A stretch of 59,852 nucleotides of DNA from CAYUIS01 sp964444825 (lineage in GTDB: Bacteria > Chloroflexota > Anaerolineae > B4-G1), in contig CAYUIS010000009.1 in the NCBI GenBank assembly GCA_964444825.1, positions 1-59,852 of the forward strand, given 5' to 3'. Made by a program: the position numbers and the translations under genes. Numbering within the stretch: position 1 is the first letter of the stretch; the number at the start of each line of letters is the position of its first letter. The notes beneath the pieces are model-generated. The model saw only the letters and a program-made list of their open reading frames with translations. It searched no databases and was not told the DNA's origin. Shown piece by piece: positions 16,250-25,124 of this stretch.

Positions 16250-18760
16250 TCAACACTCGCTGTAGCCACACGAATAACAGCGCCGGCACCCTTCCATATT
16301 CGCCAGCGTTGCGTGACCACACTCGGGGCACAGATCGCCCGCCAAGAAGAAGGAAAGCTGTTCGCTGTGCGCACCCCGGGAGATCGGCTCCGCCAGCCCC
16401 AGGTGTTCAGCCATAACCTGCGCTACGCCATCCGGGAGACTCCGGACTTGATCACGGCCAAATCCCAACGCCCGCCCGCCCCCGATGCCCTTCAGTTGTC
16501 TGACCACCTGCTTGAGCCGGCGTGTCGCCGAGAGAGACGAAGGAATGCGCAGAATCAAAGAGATCAGTCGTCCGACTGCCTCCGCTACCGCTGCTGTATC
16601 TGACCCTGCCTTGCCCACGTTAAGAAAGACCTCGAACGGCTCCCCGTCACCGTTGGCGTTGATCGTTATATAAGCGGTCCCAAGCGGCGTATTCGAACGG
16701 TAAGTAGCGCCCTCAAGCCGGTGCGGACGAGGACGCACGGTGGTGGATATGGCCGAGGTTGTCTGAGGCCGCTGGTTCGCCTGCCGGGTGGCCTCAGTCT
16801 CTAGCACCGCCCTCTCTCGCGAACCGGTCACATAGATGGTTAGCCCCTTGCAGCCCAGCCGCCACGCCAGTTGGAATGCCTCCGCCACGTCCTCGGTGGT
16901 GGCTGTGGCGGGAAAGTTGATCGTCTTTGAAATGCTCGAGTCCACAAATGCCTGCAGCGCCGCCTGCATCTCTACGTGCTCCGTCGCAGAGATCTCTCCT
17001 GCCACGACGAACACGTCCCGTAGGGGTTCAGGGACCTTCGTATTCTGACAGCTCCCTGTCTCACCGACTTGGGCCACGATCTGCTGACGGGTTTCCTCAG
17101 ATAGACCAGACTCCTCAAGCGCTCGCAAAAAGAGCGGGCTGATGTACCGGAGCTCCATATCCCGGCCATTGTCGTTCACGTGGCGTACGTAGGCCAACGC
17201 AAACACTGGCTCGCATCCGTACGCCTCGCACCCAGCCACTGTGGCAACCGTACCGGTAGGCGCCACTGTCGTCTGGGCAGCGTTGCGGATGCCGTGCCGT
17301 CGGATGCCCTCCAGAACGGTCTCCCATTCCAGCAATGGGCGGTTCCACTGATCCAGCCGCGAGTATGGGGTCAGCGGTTGCGGAGGTGTCCAGCACAAGT
17401 TGTCCGGATCGTAGATACTGCCGTGGATCGCGGGGAATGGCCCACGCTCCCGTGCCAGCTCAATGCTGGCTCGCATCGTGTGATAGCGGATAAACTCCAT
17501 CACCTGGGCCGCCAGTTCCTGAGCCTCTGCGCTGCCATAGCGCACCCTCAGATTGTAGAACAGATCCCCCAATCCCATAATGCCTAGCCCGATGCGGCGG
17601 GTCCGCAAGGCTGCCTCCTTCAGCTTGGGTACCGCTGGCACGTAGGCGTTGGCCTGGATGACATCGTCCAAGAAGCGGGTCGCCAGCATGACGGTCTCTT
17701 CCAGCTTTTGCCAATCTATCCCTGGCCGGCCGTTGCCCCCATAGCTTACGTGCCGTGCCAGGTTGACCGAACCTAGGCAGCAGTTTTCGTAGGGCAGCAA
17801 GAACTGTTCCCCACAGGGGTTCGTCGCTTCGTAATCCCCCAGGTGCGGGCAGGGGTGTTCCCGATTGGCGGTGTCTAGGAAGAGCACCCCAGGCTCCCCA
17901 TTCCGATGCGCTCCGGCGACGATGGCGTCAAACACCTCCCGCGCGCGCACCGTCTTCCAGACTTGAGCATCTTGGGGGTTGACCAGGTCAATGGTGGTAT
18001 CCTCTGCCACCGCCATCATAAAGGCATCGGTCACACCAACAGAGATGTTAAAGTTCGTAATCGCCTGTTCGTTCCCCTTGCAGCCGATGAATTCGTGGAT
18101 ATCTGGGTGGTCGACCTGGAGCACGGCCATGTTGGCGCCTCGCCGGGCTCCTCCCTGGCTGACGATCCCGGAGGCCACGTCATAGACGTGCATAAAGCCG
18201 ACTGGCCCCGTCGCCTGTCCGGCGCTGCTGCGTACCACCGCTCCCCTGGGACGAAGACGCGAGAACGAAAAACCCGTTCCCCCGCCGGTCTGCTGAATCA
18301 GCGCCGCGTTACGCAGCGTCTGGAAAATCCCATCGCTGTGGCGCCCCATATCGTCGGATATGGGCAACACAAAGCAGGCCGCGAGCTGCCCCAATGGTGT
18401 GCCTGCGCCTGTGAAGGTGGGTGAGTTTGGCGTGAAACGGAGTTCGGCCAGCAGGTCGTAGAACGCCTTCTCCGTCGCCCCACCATCGCCATTCCACTTT
18501 TCTTCGACAGCGGCGATGTGAGAGGTCACCCGGTGGAACATCTGCTCGACCGTCTCCGCCGGCCGACCGTCAGGTCCCTTGCGCAAATAGCGACGCTCCA
18601 GAACTGCCAACGCGTTTTCGGTTAGCTCAAGTCCCGCTTCGTTCCCTGCTCTTGATGTCGATGGTCCTGTCGTTTGAGATGCTTGTGAAACCTCGCCCCT
18701 ACTCGTCAAGTCTATGCTATCATCCCCACTCAATCTGCCCTCACTCCTCTTACAGCTCAC
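16250..18760 (-). CDS. nrdJ: Adenosylcobalamin-dependent (class II) ribonucleoside reductase (836 aa)
   Basis: Oxygen-indifferent reductase using coenzyme B12. Visible are the N-terminal active cysteine in LAACFVLPISD, the glycine-rich GGGTGFSFSRLRP, the active-site NPCGEQFLLPYENC, a TSCPD-like domain (about residues 695-790) and a C-terminal zinc ribbon plus redox pair (CPECGHATL ... CRRCYSCGYSEC). Residues 1-43 are low complexity and not conserved, so the true start may be later; GTG 18760 is the longest supported choice. It lies 15 bp after nrdR. A 13-bp direct repeat (AGATTGAGTGGGG) occurs at the nrdR stop and again within the first codons here. Confidence 0.95.
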   Translation of the reverse strand: MSCKRSEGRLSGDDSIDLTSRGEVSQASQTTGPSTSRAGNEAGLELTENALAVLERRYLRKGPDGRPAETVEQMFHRVTSHIAAVEEKWNGDGGATEKAFYDLLAELRFTPNSPTFTGAGTPLGQLAACFVLPISDDMGRHSDGIFQTLRNAALIQQTGGGTGFSFSRLRPRGAVVRSSAGQATGPVGFMHVYDVASGIVSQGGARRGANMAVLQVDHPDIHEFIGCKGNEQAITNFNISVGVTDAFMMAVAEDTTIDLVNPQDAQVWKTVRAREVFDAIVAGAHRNGEPGVLFLDTANREHPCPHLGDYEATNPCGEQFLLPYENCCLGSVNLARHVSYGGNGRPGIDWQKLEETVMLATRFLDDVIQANAYVPAVPKLKEAALRTRRIGLGIMGLGDLFYNLRVRYGSAEAQELAAQVMEFIRYHTMRASIELARERGPFPAIHGSIYDPDNLCWTPPQPLTPYSRLDQWNRPLLEWETVLEGIRRHGIRNAAQTTVAPTGTVATVAGCEAYGCEPVFALAYVRHVNDNGRDMELRYISPLFLRALEESGLSEETRQQIVAQVGETGSCQNTKVPEPLRDVFVVAGEISATEHVEMQAALQAFVDSSISKTINFPATATTEDVAEAFQLAWRLGCKGLTIYVTGSRERAVLETEATRQANQRPQTTSAISTTVRPRPHRLEGATYRSNTPLGTAYITINANGDGEPFEVFLNVGKAGSDTAAVAEAVGRLISLILRIPSSLSATRRLKQVVRQLKGIGGGRALGFGRDQVRSLPDGVAQVMAEHLGLAEPISRGAHSEQLSFFLAGDLCPECGHATLANMEGCRRCYSCGYSEC

Positions 18761-18777
18761 CCGCCCCCACTCAATCT
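18724..18777. repeat. 13-bp direct repeat flanking the nrdJ start
   Basis: CCCCACTCAATCT at 18724-18736 and 18765-18777, 41 bp apart. The second copy touches the nrdR stop codon and the first lies inside the nrdJ N-terminus. It looks like a small local duplication. Confidence 0.7.
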
Positions 18778-19228
18778 ATTCTCGCTCCTCCAGGAGACGA
18801 TCAATCTCGGCCCTTACTGCTTCCAGGTCTTCCAGCCCGAGGTAGACGATCGCATAACGAACGTAAGAGACCGGGTCCAGTGCCTTGAGTTCGTCGATCA
18901 CTCGATCGCCGACCAAGCGGCTGGGGATCTCTGCCTTTCCCATCTGGCGAATGTGATCCTCAACCCGGTCTACTAGTCGCTCCAACTCGTCGGCCGAGAC
19001 CGGTCGACGAGCACACGCAGTGCGCAGGCCAGAGAGCAGTTTCTCCCGATCAAAGGCCTCACGCCGTCCGTCCCGCTTGACCAACAGAGGGGTGGTCAGG
19101 ATGGCTCTCTCTATAGTACTGAATCGACGTTCACATCCCTGGCACACACGGCGGCGGCGGATACTCTGTTCACTACGTGTCGTATCGATGACCCGCGTAC
19201 GCTTGCTGCCGCAATAGGGACACTTCAT
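18776..19228 (-). CDS. nrdR: Transcriptional repressor NrdR (150 aa)
   Basis: Zinc-ribbon/ATP-cone repressor that senses dATP/ATP and shuts off ribonucleotide reductase genes. The zinc ribbon is C3, C6 and C29, C32 (KCPYCGSKR ... VCQGCERRF). The ATP-cone follows from about residue 47 (LLVKRDGRREAFDREKLL). Length is the family norm. It heads an operon with both of its expected targets (class II and class III reductases). Two NrdR-box-like sites lie between its promoter and its start, so it should also repress itself. Confidence 0.97.
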   Translation of the reverse strand: MKCPYCGSKRTRVIDTTRSEQSIRRRRVCQGCERRFSTIERAILTTPLLVKRDGRREAFDREKLLSGLRTACARRPVSADELERLVDRVEDHIRQMGKAEIPSRLVGDRVIDELKALDPVSYVRYAIVYLGLEDLEAVRAEIDRLLEERE

Positions 19229-19263
19229 GGTTCTGGCCTCCCTTCACGGTAGAGATTACGAGG

Positions 19264-19278
19264 CCCCAGATATAGGGG
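19264..19278. promoter_or_regulatory. NrdR-box-like element, proximal
   Basis: CCCCAGATATAGGGG, a near-palindrome with an AT-rich core like known NrdR boxes. It lies in the leader of the nrdR operon, 31 bp from a second copy. Confidence 0.7.
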
Positions 19279-19294
19279 TTGGGGTAAACAAAAA

Positions 19295-19309
19295 CCCCAC
19301 ATCTAGGGG
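19295..19309. promoter_or_regulatory. NrdR-box-like element, distal
   Basis: CCCCACATCTAGGGG, the partner of the box at 19264-19278. The 31-bp offset is about three helical turns, the arrangement expected for a pair of NrdR sites on one DNA face. It lies just downstream of the predicted transcription start. Confidence 0.7.
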
Positions 19310-19329
19310 GGCGTCCTTGGTGCGTGTAG

Positions 19330-19358
19330 ATTATACCACACACCCATTCACCCCACAA
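19330..19358 (-). promoter_or_regulatory. Promoter of the nrdR-nrdJ-nrdD-nrdG operon
   Basis: Leftward TTGTGG (complement of 19353-19358), a 17-bp spacer and TATAAT (complement of 19330-19335). Both NrdR-like boxes lie immediately downstream, so binding would block early elongation or open-complex formation. Confidence 0.7.
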
Positions 19359-19461
19359 GTGGTTTCTGGCCTGTTACCTTAAAAACCGGCAGGTTGACTG
19401 TTCGCAAATCCAGCAGGATCTACTTTGTGGAGCAGAGTCTCGATTATGACCCGACACAAAA

Positions 19462-19489
19462 TCCCCCATCGCACAACGGCGATGGGGGA
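19462..19489 (-). terminator. Intrinsic terminator of the dcw operon after ftsZ
   Basis: Stem TCCCCCATCGC / GCGATGGGGGA with a 6-base loop, followed leftward by TTTTGT. It lies about 220 bp beyond the ftsZ stop and isolates the division cluster from the nrd operon promoter. The stretch 19490-19712 holds only a short TCAAGTTAGCTTGA palindrome and no convincing gene. Confidence 0.85.
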
Positions 19490-19712
19490 CTCTATCTAGA
19501 CAGGAGTCTTCGACTCCTAATGTGCAGACATCATCTCGCCCAATGGACTATCAGCGGGCTGGAATTCAATGGCAGAGACACAGCCACCTAAGAATTCGCA
19601 GCGCAAAAGAGCCTGTCAAAAAGACAACGTCCTACCCCGCTGTACCGTGATGGGTCCACGGCAGCGTCAAGTTAGCTTGACCTATGATCGTCATCCTGAC
19701 CCAAGGTCGGAT

Positions 19713-20786
19713 CTAGTTGCGACGGCGCAAGAATGCTGGGATCTCTAGGTCATCCTTGTCGAACGTGGGAACCGGGACTTCCACTGGTTCCCTGAGCGTC
19801 TGGCGCATCGTCTGCACCATACGTGGCCGGTGTTCTGTCTGATCAAACCCGGTCGCAATCACGATGATGCGGATCTCGTCGTCCATCCTCTCGTCGATAA
19901 CGGCCCCAAAGATGAGGTTCACGTTCGGATGCGCGGTCTGCTTGACGATGGATGCCGCTTCGTTGACCTCGAACAGGCTCAGATCCGATCCACCGGTGAC
20001 GTTAAAGAGAATGCCACGGGCGCCGTCAATCGTGATATCCAGCAGTCGGCTGGAGATGGCCTGCTGGGCGGCCTCCACCGCTCGGTTTTCACCGCTAGCC
20101 CGTCCGACCGCCATCAGCGCTGCGCCGCCCTGTGACATGATCGTCCGTACGTCGGCAAAGTCCAGGTTGATCAGGCCGGGCACCGTGATCAGTTCCGAGA
20201 TCCCCTGTACGCCTTGACGCAACACGTCGTCAGCCAGGGTGAACGCGGCCTGGAGGCTGACCCGCTTGTCAGTGATCTCCAGCAAACGGTCATTGGGGAT
20301 CACGATCAGCGTGTCTACCGCTTCCTTGAGATTATCGATCCCAGTTTTGGCGCTCTCCGTGCGGACCGAACCCTCCCATGCAAACGGCCGTGTGACAACT
20401 CCGATTGTCAGTGCGTCCATCTCTCTTGCGATGCGAGCGACGACGGGGGCAGCCCCTGTGCCGGTACCGCCTCCCATACCAGCGGTGATAAAGACCATGT
20501 CAGAGCCACGCAGTACCTCGTACAGCTCATCAGCCGACTCCTCGGCCGCTTTCTGTCCCATCTCCGCGTCACCGCCGACTCCCAGTCCCCGCGTCAGCTT
20601 GTCGCCGATGCGCACTCGCTTGGGGGCATCAGATAGCATAAGCGCCTGAGCGTCTGTGTTAACAGCGATAAAGTCAACACCGGTCAGTCCTTCGGCAATC
20701 ATACGATTGACGGCATTGCTGCCGCCGCCGCCTACACCAACGACTCGAATCTGTGCAAAACTCTCGGTTGGGGGTGATATCTGCAT
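19713..20786 (-). CDS. ftsZ: Cell division protein FtsZ (357 aa)
   Basis: Tubulin-like GTPase that forms the division ring. The nucleotide-binding start VVGVGGGGSNAVNRMI, the tubulin signature GGGTGTG (residues 105-111) and the catalytic T7 loop NLDFADVR are all intact. The C-terminal linker is short (about 30 residues) and ends in DLEIPAFLRRR, the tail that binds FtsA and other partners. It is the last gene of the cluster, 75 bp after ftsA, and is followed by a strong terminator. Confidence 0.98.
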   Translation of the reverse strand: MQISPPTESFAQIRVVGVGGGGSNAVNRMIAEGLTGVDFIAVNTDAQALMLSDAPKRVRIGDKLTRGLGVGGDAEMGQKAAEESADELYEVLRGSDMVFITAGMGGGTGTGAAPVVARIAREMDALTIGVVTRPFAWEGSVRTESAKTGIDNLKEAVDTLIVIPNDRLLEITDKRVSLQAAFTLADDVLRQGVQGISELITVPGLINLDFADVRTIMSQGGAALMAVGRASGENRAVEAAQQAISSRLLDITIDGARGILFNVTGGSDLSLFEVNEAASIVKQTAHPNVNLIFGAVIDERMDDEIRIIVIATGFDQTEHRPRMVQTMRQTLREPVEVPVPTFDKDDLEIPAFLRRRN

Positions 20787-20861
20787 TTGCCTCCTCCCTC
20801 TATCATCTTCGTCCTGTAGTTATACTCCAATATGCACCGCTATGAAAAGCATAGTCCATAG

Positions 20862-22082
20862 TTAGCCTGGTAAAAGGACCCGCAGCCAGTTGAGCACTCG
20901 CTGCCCCACACCAGGTTCGAAGCTGCGCAACTGCGGTCGCGAATCCACCGTCAGTCCCCAGCGCATCAGCCCCGCCCCTACGGCGTGAGCTGGATTGGAC
21001 ACCTTGTCTACCAGACCATGGATTGCCTGAGGCGTGCCTATTCGCACTGGTAGATCAAGGATATCCCGACCATATTCCTGGATGCCAGATAGCTGTGCCG
21101 TGCCACCGCACAACACAACACCGGCAGGCAACAACCCATCATATCCCGATCGTTTCACCTCCTGTTTGATCATCAAAAGAATCTCTTCCGTGCGTGCCTC
21201 AATGATTTCGGCAAGCTTCCAGCGCAACACGGCCTGGCGGCTATCTCCTCCAAAGCTGGATACGGTGAATCGCTCCTCTGGCGACACCTGCGACGCCCAG
21301 GCATGCCCGTGTTCGATCTTTACCTGTTCAGCAACCTCGGGGGGCAGCCGAAGGCCAATGGCGACATCCCCTGTGATATACTCACCGCCTACTCCCAATG
21401 TGACCGTGTGCCACACATTACCATCAATAAAGATCGCCAGATCGGTGGTTCCTGCACCAATATCGGCCAACACAACCCCCATCTCTCGCTCGGTACTCGT
21501 CAGGACGGCATCGCCAGCGGCTATGCTGGCCAGCACCAGTTCGTCTATCCCAAGCTCAGCCCCTTCCACACACTTGATCAGATTCTGAATCGAGGTTGTG
21601 GAGGCGATAACAATGTGGGCCTCCACCTCCAACCGGAAGCCGTGCATGCCCACCGGATCGTGGACGCCATCTTGACCATCTACGATATATCCCCGAGGGA
21701 TAACGTGTACGACCTCTTGATTGTGCGGTACGGCAATGGCACGGGCTGCATCTAGCGCCCGGTCTACGTCCTCATCCGAGATTCCCTGCTCGCGGCGGGA
21801 AATTCCCACCACTCCGCGACTGTTCAACGATGATACATGTGTGCCACTAAGTCCCACGTATGCCCGCTCGATCTTGTACCCCGACGTACGCTCGGCCCTT
21901 TCGACCGATGCGGCGATCGCGGTCGTGGCCTCCATTACATTGATCACCACCCCTCTGCGAATGCCCCGAGCGGGCACCAGGCCCACGCCGATCACACGGA
22001 CCTGGCCCTCTTCGTCCACCTCGCCTACCAGGGTGCATATCTTGCTACTGCCTACGTCGATGCCAACGATCGTGCGTCCCAT
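20862..22082 (-). CDS. ftsA: Cell division protein FtsA (406 aa)
   Basis: Actin-like ATPase that tethers FtsZ to the membrane. The phosphate-1 motif is GIDVGSSKI near the start, phosphate-2 is LADIGAGTTDLAIF, and the adenosine motif region is VVLCGGTAQLSG. The SHS2/1C insertion domain is present around residues 84-165. The C-terminal VGQRVLNWLRVLLPG has the amphipathic pattern of the membrane-targeting helix. The ftsQ-ftsA-ftsZ order is the common one. Confidence 0.96.
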   Translation of the reverse strand: MGRTIVGIDVGSSKICTLVGEVDEEGQVRVIGVGLVPARGIRRGVVINVMEATTAIAASVERAERTSGYKIERAYVGLSGTHVSSLNSRGVVGISRREQGISDEDVDRALDAARAIAVPHNQEVVHVIPRGYIVDGQDGVHDPVGMHGFRLEVEAHIVIASTTSIQNLIKCVEGAELGIDELVLASIAAGDAVLTSTEREMGVVLADIGAGTTDLAIFIDGNVWHTVTLGVGGEYITGDVAIGLRLPPEVAEQVKIEHGHAWASQVSPEERFTVSSFGGDSRQAVLRWKLAEIIEARTEEILLMIKQEVKRSGYDGLLPAGVVLCGGTAQLSGIQEYGRDILDLPVRIGTPQAIHGLVDKVSNPAHAVGAGLMRWGLTVDSRPQLRSFEPGVGQRVLNWLRVLLPG

Positions 22083-22157
22083 AGTATTGGTTCCAATGCT
22101 CCTTGAATGGTAGGTTATGTCGACCCTGGCATACGCCCTGATGTTGAACCCCGGGAT

Positions 22158-23000
22158 CTAGTCCCACCAATTGTTCGTCAGCGAGTAATAGGGCGTGTCA
22201 GGGAAACGCACATCCACGAACAGGGGGGTGAGACCACGCATTTCCAGATCAGCCATCAGCCGCTCCAACACGCTCAGCCGTTCGGCCATCCCAGGTCCCT
22301 GCCCCAGGAATACGGGCCAGCCGCGTTCATCGGTGAACATCAATCCCCGTCCCGGCACATATTCATACGCCAGTGCCACGTCCGCTCCCGTTGCCCACAA
22401 CTCGCTCAGTCCGACACACACACGGTCGTTCAACTGGCCTTCCTCGTCCCTCGGCAATGGACCCCGTACTACCCATCGCTGCGCTTCGCCCATCGTGTCG
22501 TCGGCCCCAGAGGGCAGAGGCATTGAAGGCTGAAAGATCATGCCATCGGCATCGATCCACCATACCACCCCATTCTCTTCCCAGATCACCCTCGGTTGCC
22601 GTTCTATGACAGAGATTCCACACCTTGCTGGTAGAGTACACTTGACGCGTACGCTTTCCAGGGTCGGCAGCGCCTCCAGGATGCGCTTCTCAATCTCAGA
22701 TGGACGGGCCCACAGAATGTGCAGGCCGGGTAGGCCGCTGGCCCGAAAGACCTCGCCCGGTGATACGCGAACCGCTCCGGTCACATCGGCACGTTGAATG
22801 TAGAAACGATCATCCAGCCCGAGCCACACGCCCACCGCTGCCACGGCGATCAGGGTTACCAGCAACAGCCCACGCAATCGAATCCACACCACTCGCGATG
22901 CCGCTGGTCGCCGCCTTATCCGTGAAGACCCCCAGGCCAGCACATCTGTCGCCTCGAACCTCTGCTTTCGCCTTCGCCGCCCTTTTTTAGCTTTCGCCAC
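22158..23000 (-). CDS. ftsQ: Cell division protein FtsQ/DivIB (280 aa)
   Basis: Bitopic divisome protein. A very basic cytoplasmic N-terminus (residues 1-42, KGRRRRKQR) precedes one membrane span (about 44-63). A POTRA-like domain follows (YIQRADVTGAVRVSPGEVF, about 70-135), then the FtsQ beta domain. The C-terminus ends in the unusual aromatic YYSLTNNWWD. Sequence divergence is high, as usual for FtsQ, so identification rests on topology, POTRA pattern and position between ddl and ftsA. Confidence 0.88.
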   Translation of the reverse strand: MAKAKKGRRRRKQRFEATDVLAWGSSRIRRRPAASRVVWIRLRGLLLVTLIAVAAVGVWLGLDDRFYIQRADVTGAVRVSPGEVFRASGLPGLHILWARPSEIEKRILEALPTLESVRVKCTLPARCGISVIERQPRVIWEENGVVWWIDADGMIFQPSMPLPSGADDTMGEAQRWVVRGPLPRDEEGQLNDRVCVGLSELWATGADVALAYEYVPGRGLMFTDERGWPVFLGQGPGMAERLSVLERLMADLEMRGLTPLFVDVRFPDTPYYSLTNNWWD

Positions 23001-23016
23001 TAGTCACCAGCCGTCA

Positions 23017-24150
23017 TCAGTTGTCCTTGGGTAGTTGATACGAGGTCTCCGAACGCTCTCTGTCCCGATGTCGCTCGAACGCCAAGTCAATCAGCCGCTC
23101 GATCAACTCTGGGTAAGAGATACCGCTAGCTTTCCACAATTTGGGATACATGCTGATCGCGGTAAACCCCGGAATAGTATTGACCTCGTTCACATACAGA
23201 TCATCTGTCACTCCAGAGAGCAAAAAGTCCACCCGTGCCATTCCAGCGCAATCTATTGCCTTGTAGACTCGCACTGCCAGGTCACTCACTTCCCCTGCCA
23301 TTTCCTGAGACAGAGGGGCGGGTATCAGCAACCGCGATGCTTGATCCCCATCGTCGATGTACTTGGCCTCGTAGCTGTAGAACTCGCGGCTGGGGATAAT
23401 CTCACCGGGCACCGAAGCGATAGGGTCATCGTTTCCCAGCACGCTGACCTCGATCTCCCTGGCTGCAGGGACCGCCACCTCGACGACCAACTTGCGATCA
23501 TATCGGGCGGCATCAGCCAAGCCAAGCGCCAGTTCTGTGCGGTTGTCGCACTTGCTGATGCCAACACTGGAGCCCAGGTTAGCTGGCTTGGTAAAGACCG
23601 GATAGTCCAACTGCCCTTCGATCTGATCTATCACTTCCTCTGGATTCGCATCCCAATCCTTCCGCTTGAGGACTATGCTCTCTACGATAGGTAGCCCGTG
23701 TGCCCGCATCACATCCTTAAACACGGCCTTGTCCAACCCTAGCACAGAACCGCCCACCCCAGCGCCGACATACGGTATACCGGCCAATTCCAAAAGCCCC
23801 TGAACCGTGCCGTCCTCGCCATAGGTTCCGTGCAAAACGGGAAAGACGACGTCAAGCTCAGCCAGCCGTGTCGCCTCGACAGCCCGCTCGGTATCCGCTA
23901 GCTGCATCAGTCCACGCCGCGAGGGATCGCCCAGCAACGCGGCAGGCCGGCTGGCACTTGTGTCGCCCGCTGTCAGCGCCCTCATCGGATCGCCCGAGGC
24001 AATCCAGCGTCCATCCTTGGTGATACCAATCGGCACAACCTCGTACTTTTGCTTGTCAATTGCATCCATCACGGAGCGTGCGGATGCTAATGACACTTCG
24101 TGCTCCCCAGATCGGCCACCAAAGATCACCCCAACACGCGTCTTTGTCAT
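23017..24150 (-). CDS. ddl: D-alanine-D-alanine ligase (377 aa)
   Basis: ATP-grasp enzyme that makes the D-Ala-D-Ala dipeptide for the MurF step. The N-terminal motif is FGGRSGEHEVSLASA, the glycine-rich region AGIPYVGAGVGGSVLGLDK, the ATP-grasp lysine region FTKPANLGSSVGISK, and the metal-binding end VDFLLSGVTDDLYVNEVNT. The YVNEVNTIPGFT motif is intact. The gap to murB is 2 bp and to ftsQ 16 bp, so it is firmly inside the operon. Confidence 0.97.
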   Translation of the reverse strand: MTKTRVGVIFGGRSGEHEVSLASARSVMDAIDKQKYEVVPIGITKDGRWIASGDPMRALTAGDTSASRPAALLGDPSRRGLMQLADTERAVEATRLAELDVVFPVLHGTYGEDGTVQGLLELAGIPYVGAGVGGSVLGLDKAVFKDVMRAHGLPIVESIVLKRKDWDANPEEVIDQIEGQLDYPVFTKPANLGSSVGISKCDNRTELALGLADAARYDRKLVVEVAVPAAREIEVSVLGNDDPIASVPGEIIPSREFYSYEAKYIDDGDQASRLLIPAPLSQEMAGEVSDLAVRVYKAIDCAGMARVDFLLSGVTDDLYVNEVNTIPGFTAISMYPKLWKASGISYPELIERLIDLAFERHRDRERSETSYQLPKDN

Positions 24151-24152
24151 AT

Positions 24153-25124
24153 CTACCAGCCCACCAATTCGATCTCTAACTCCAATTCGACGCCAAACTG
24201 TCGCCTGACCTCCTCTCGCGCGTGATCGATCAGCGCGAGCACGTCCGTTGCTGTCGCGTCGCCGGCGTTCATAAAAAAGTTGCCGTGCAACTCAGAGATC
24301 TGGGCACCACCAATACAGTATCCTCGCAGACCGGCCTGTTCGATGAGATAACCTGCGTGGCTGCCGGGTGGGTTCTTGAAGGTCGAACCCATCGTTGCAC
24401 CAACAGGGTGACGTGTCTTGCGCCAATCCAGTATCTCGTCTGCCCGCTCCGTCAGCGCCTTCGGGATGCCCTGCTGCAGCTCAAACGTCGCTGCCAATAC
24501 GACATGTCCTCCTTTTTCTGTCCCACTTCGACTGCTAGTGGTCTCCCGTTTGATCCGGCTCGACCGATAGGCGAACTCGAACCAATCAGCGGGTCTCTCG
24601 ACAGTCTTGCCATCTGGTCCTAGCACCGTCGCCGTACTCAGGACATTGGCGATGTCACCCTCGAAAGCCCCCGCATTACCGATTACTGCCCCTCCCACCG
24701 TCCCCGGCAGCCCTGCTGCCCACTCGAGTCCCGCCAGTCCGCGCCCAACCGCCGCTCGGGCTAACGCGGCCAACTGCGCACCCGCCTCGACCCACGCCGC
24801 CTGTTTTCCCCTTCCATCATCTTTGGCAAGGTCGAACCGTATGTGTGCTGCCCGATTGACGATCACCAACCCACGTATCCCGCTGTCCGCGACGAGAACA
24901 TTACATCCACCGCCCAGTAGCCGCCAACCCACGTCAAATGAACGTGCCATCTCCACCGCTCTGACCACCTTGTCGGTGGTTTCGCAGACGACCAGCAAAT
25001 CCCCCGGGCCGCCGACGCGTATGGCAGTGTAGTTTGCCAAGGGTGCGTCGCGCACGACCCCTGACCCCAGCGCTTGGGCCAGTGCATCTAGACTAGAGCT
25101 CGCGGGTACCTTTGTCTGATCCAT
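24153..25124 (-). CDS. murB: UDP-N-acetylenolpyruvoylglucosamine reductase (323 aa)
   Basis: FAD enzyme that reduces enolpyruvyl-UDP-GlcNAc to UDP-MurNAc. Visible are YTAIRVGGPGDLLVV (FAD domain start), AGLPGTVGGAVIGNAGAF, the catalytic serine motif GSTFKNPPG and the C-terminal GAQISELHGNFFMN. The layout matches the short type II (Gram-positive-like) form. It abuts murC (stop at 25125) and precedes ddl by 2 bp. Confidence 0.97.
   Translation of the reverse strand: MDQTKVPASSSLDALAQALGSGVVRDAPLANYTAIRVGGPGDLLVVCETTDKVVRAVEMARSFDVGWRLLGGGCNVLVADSGIRGLVIVNRAAHIRFDLAKDDGRGKQAAWVEAGAQLAALARAAVGRGLAGLEWAAGLPGTVGGAVIGNAGAFEGDIANVLSTATVLGPDGKTVERPADWFEFAYRSSRIKRETTSSRSGTEKGGHVVLAATFELQQGIPKALTERADEILDWRKTRHPVGATMGSTFKNPPGSHAGYLIEQAGLRGYCIGGAQISELHGNFFMNAGDATATDVLALIDHAREEVRRQFGVELELEIELVGW

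Noticed and set aside
19394..19591. 65-residue open frame on the plus strand between nrdR and ftsZ
   Set aside because: It runs through the ftsZ terminator hairpin, has no RBS and no conserved look.
19229..19712. tRNA or other structured RNA gene in the long gap between nrdR and ftsZ
   Set aside because: Only a terminator hairpin, a small palindrome and the promoter and NrdR boxes are seen; no cloverleaf or T-loop pattern.
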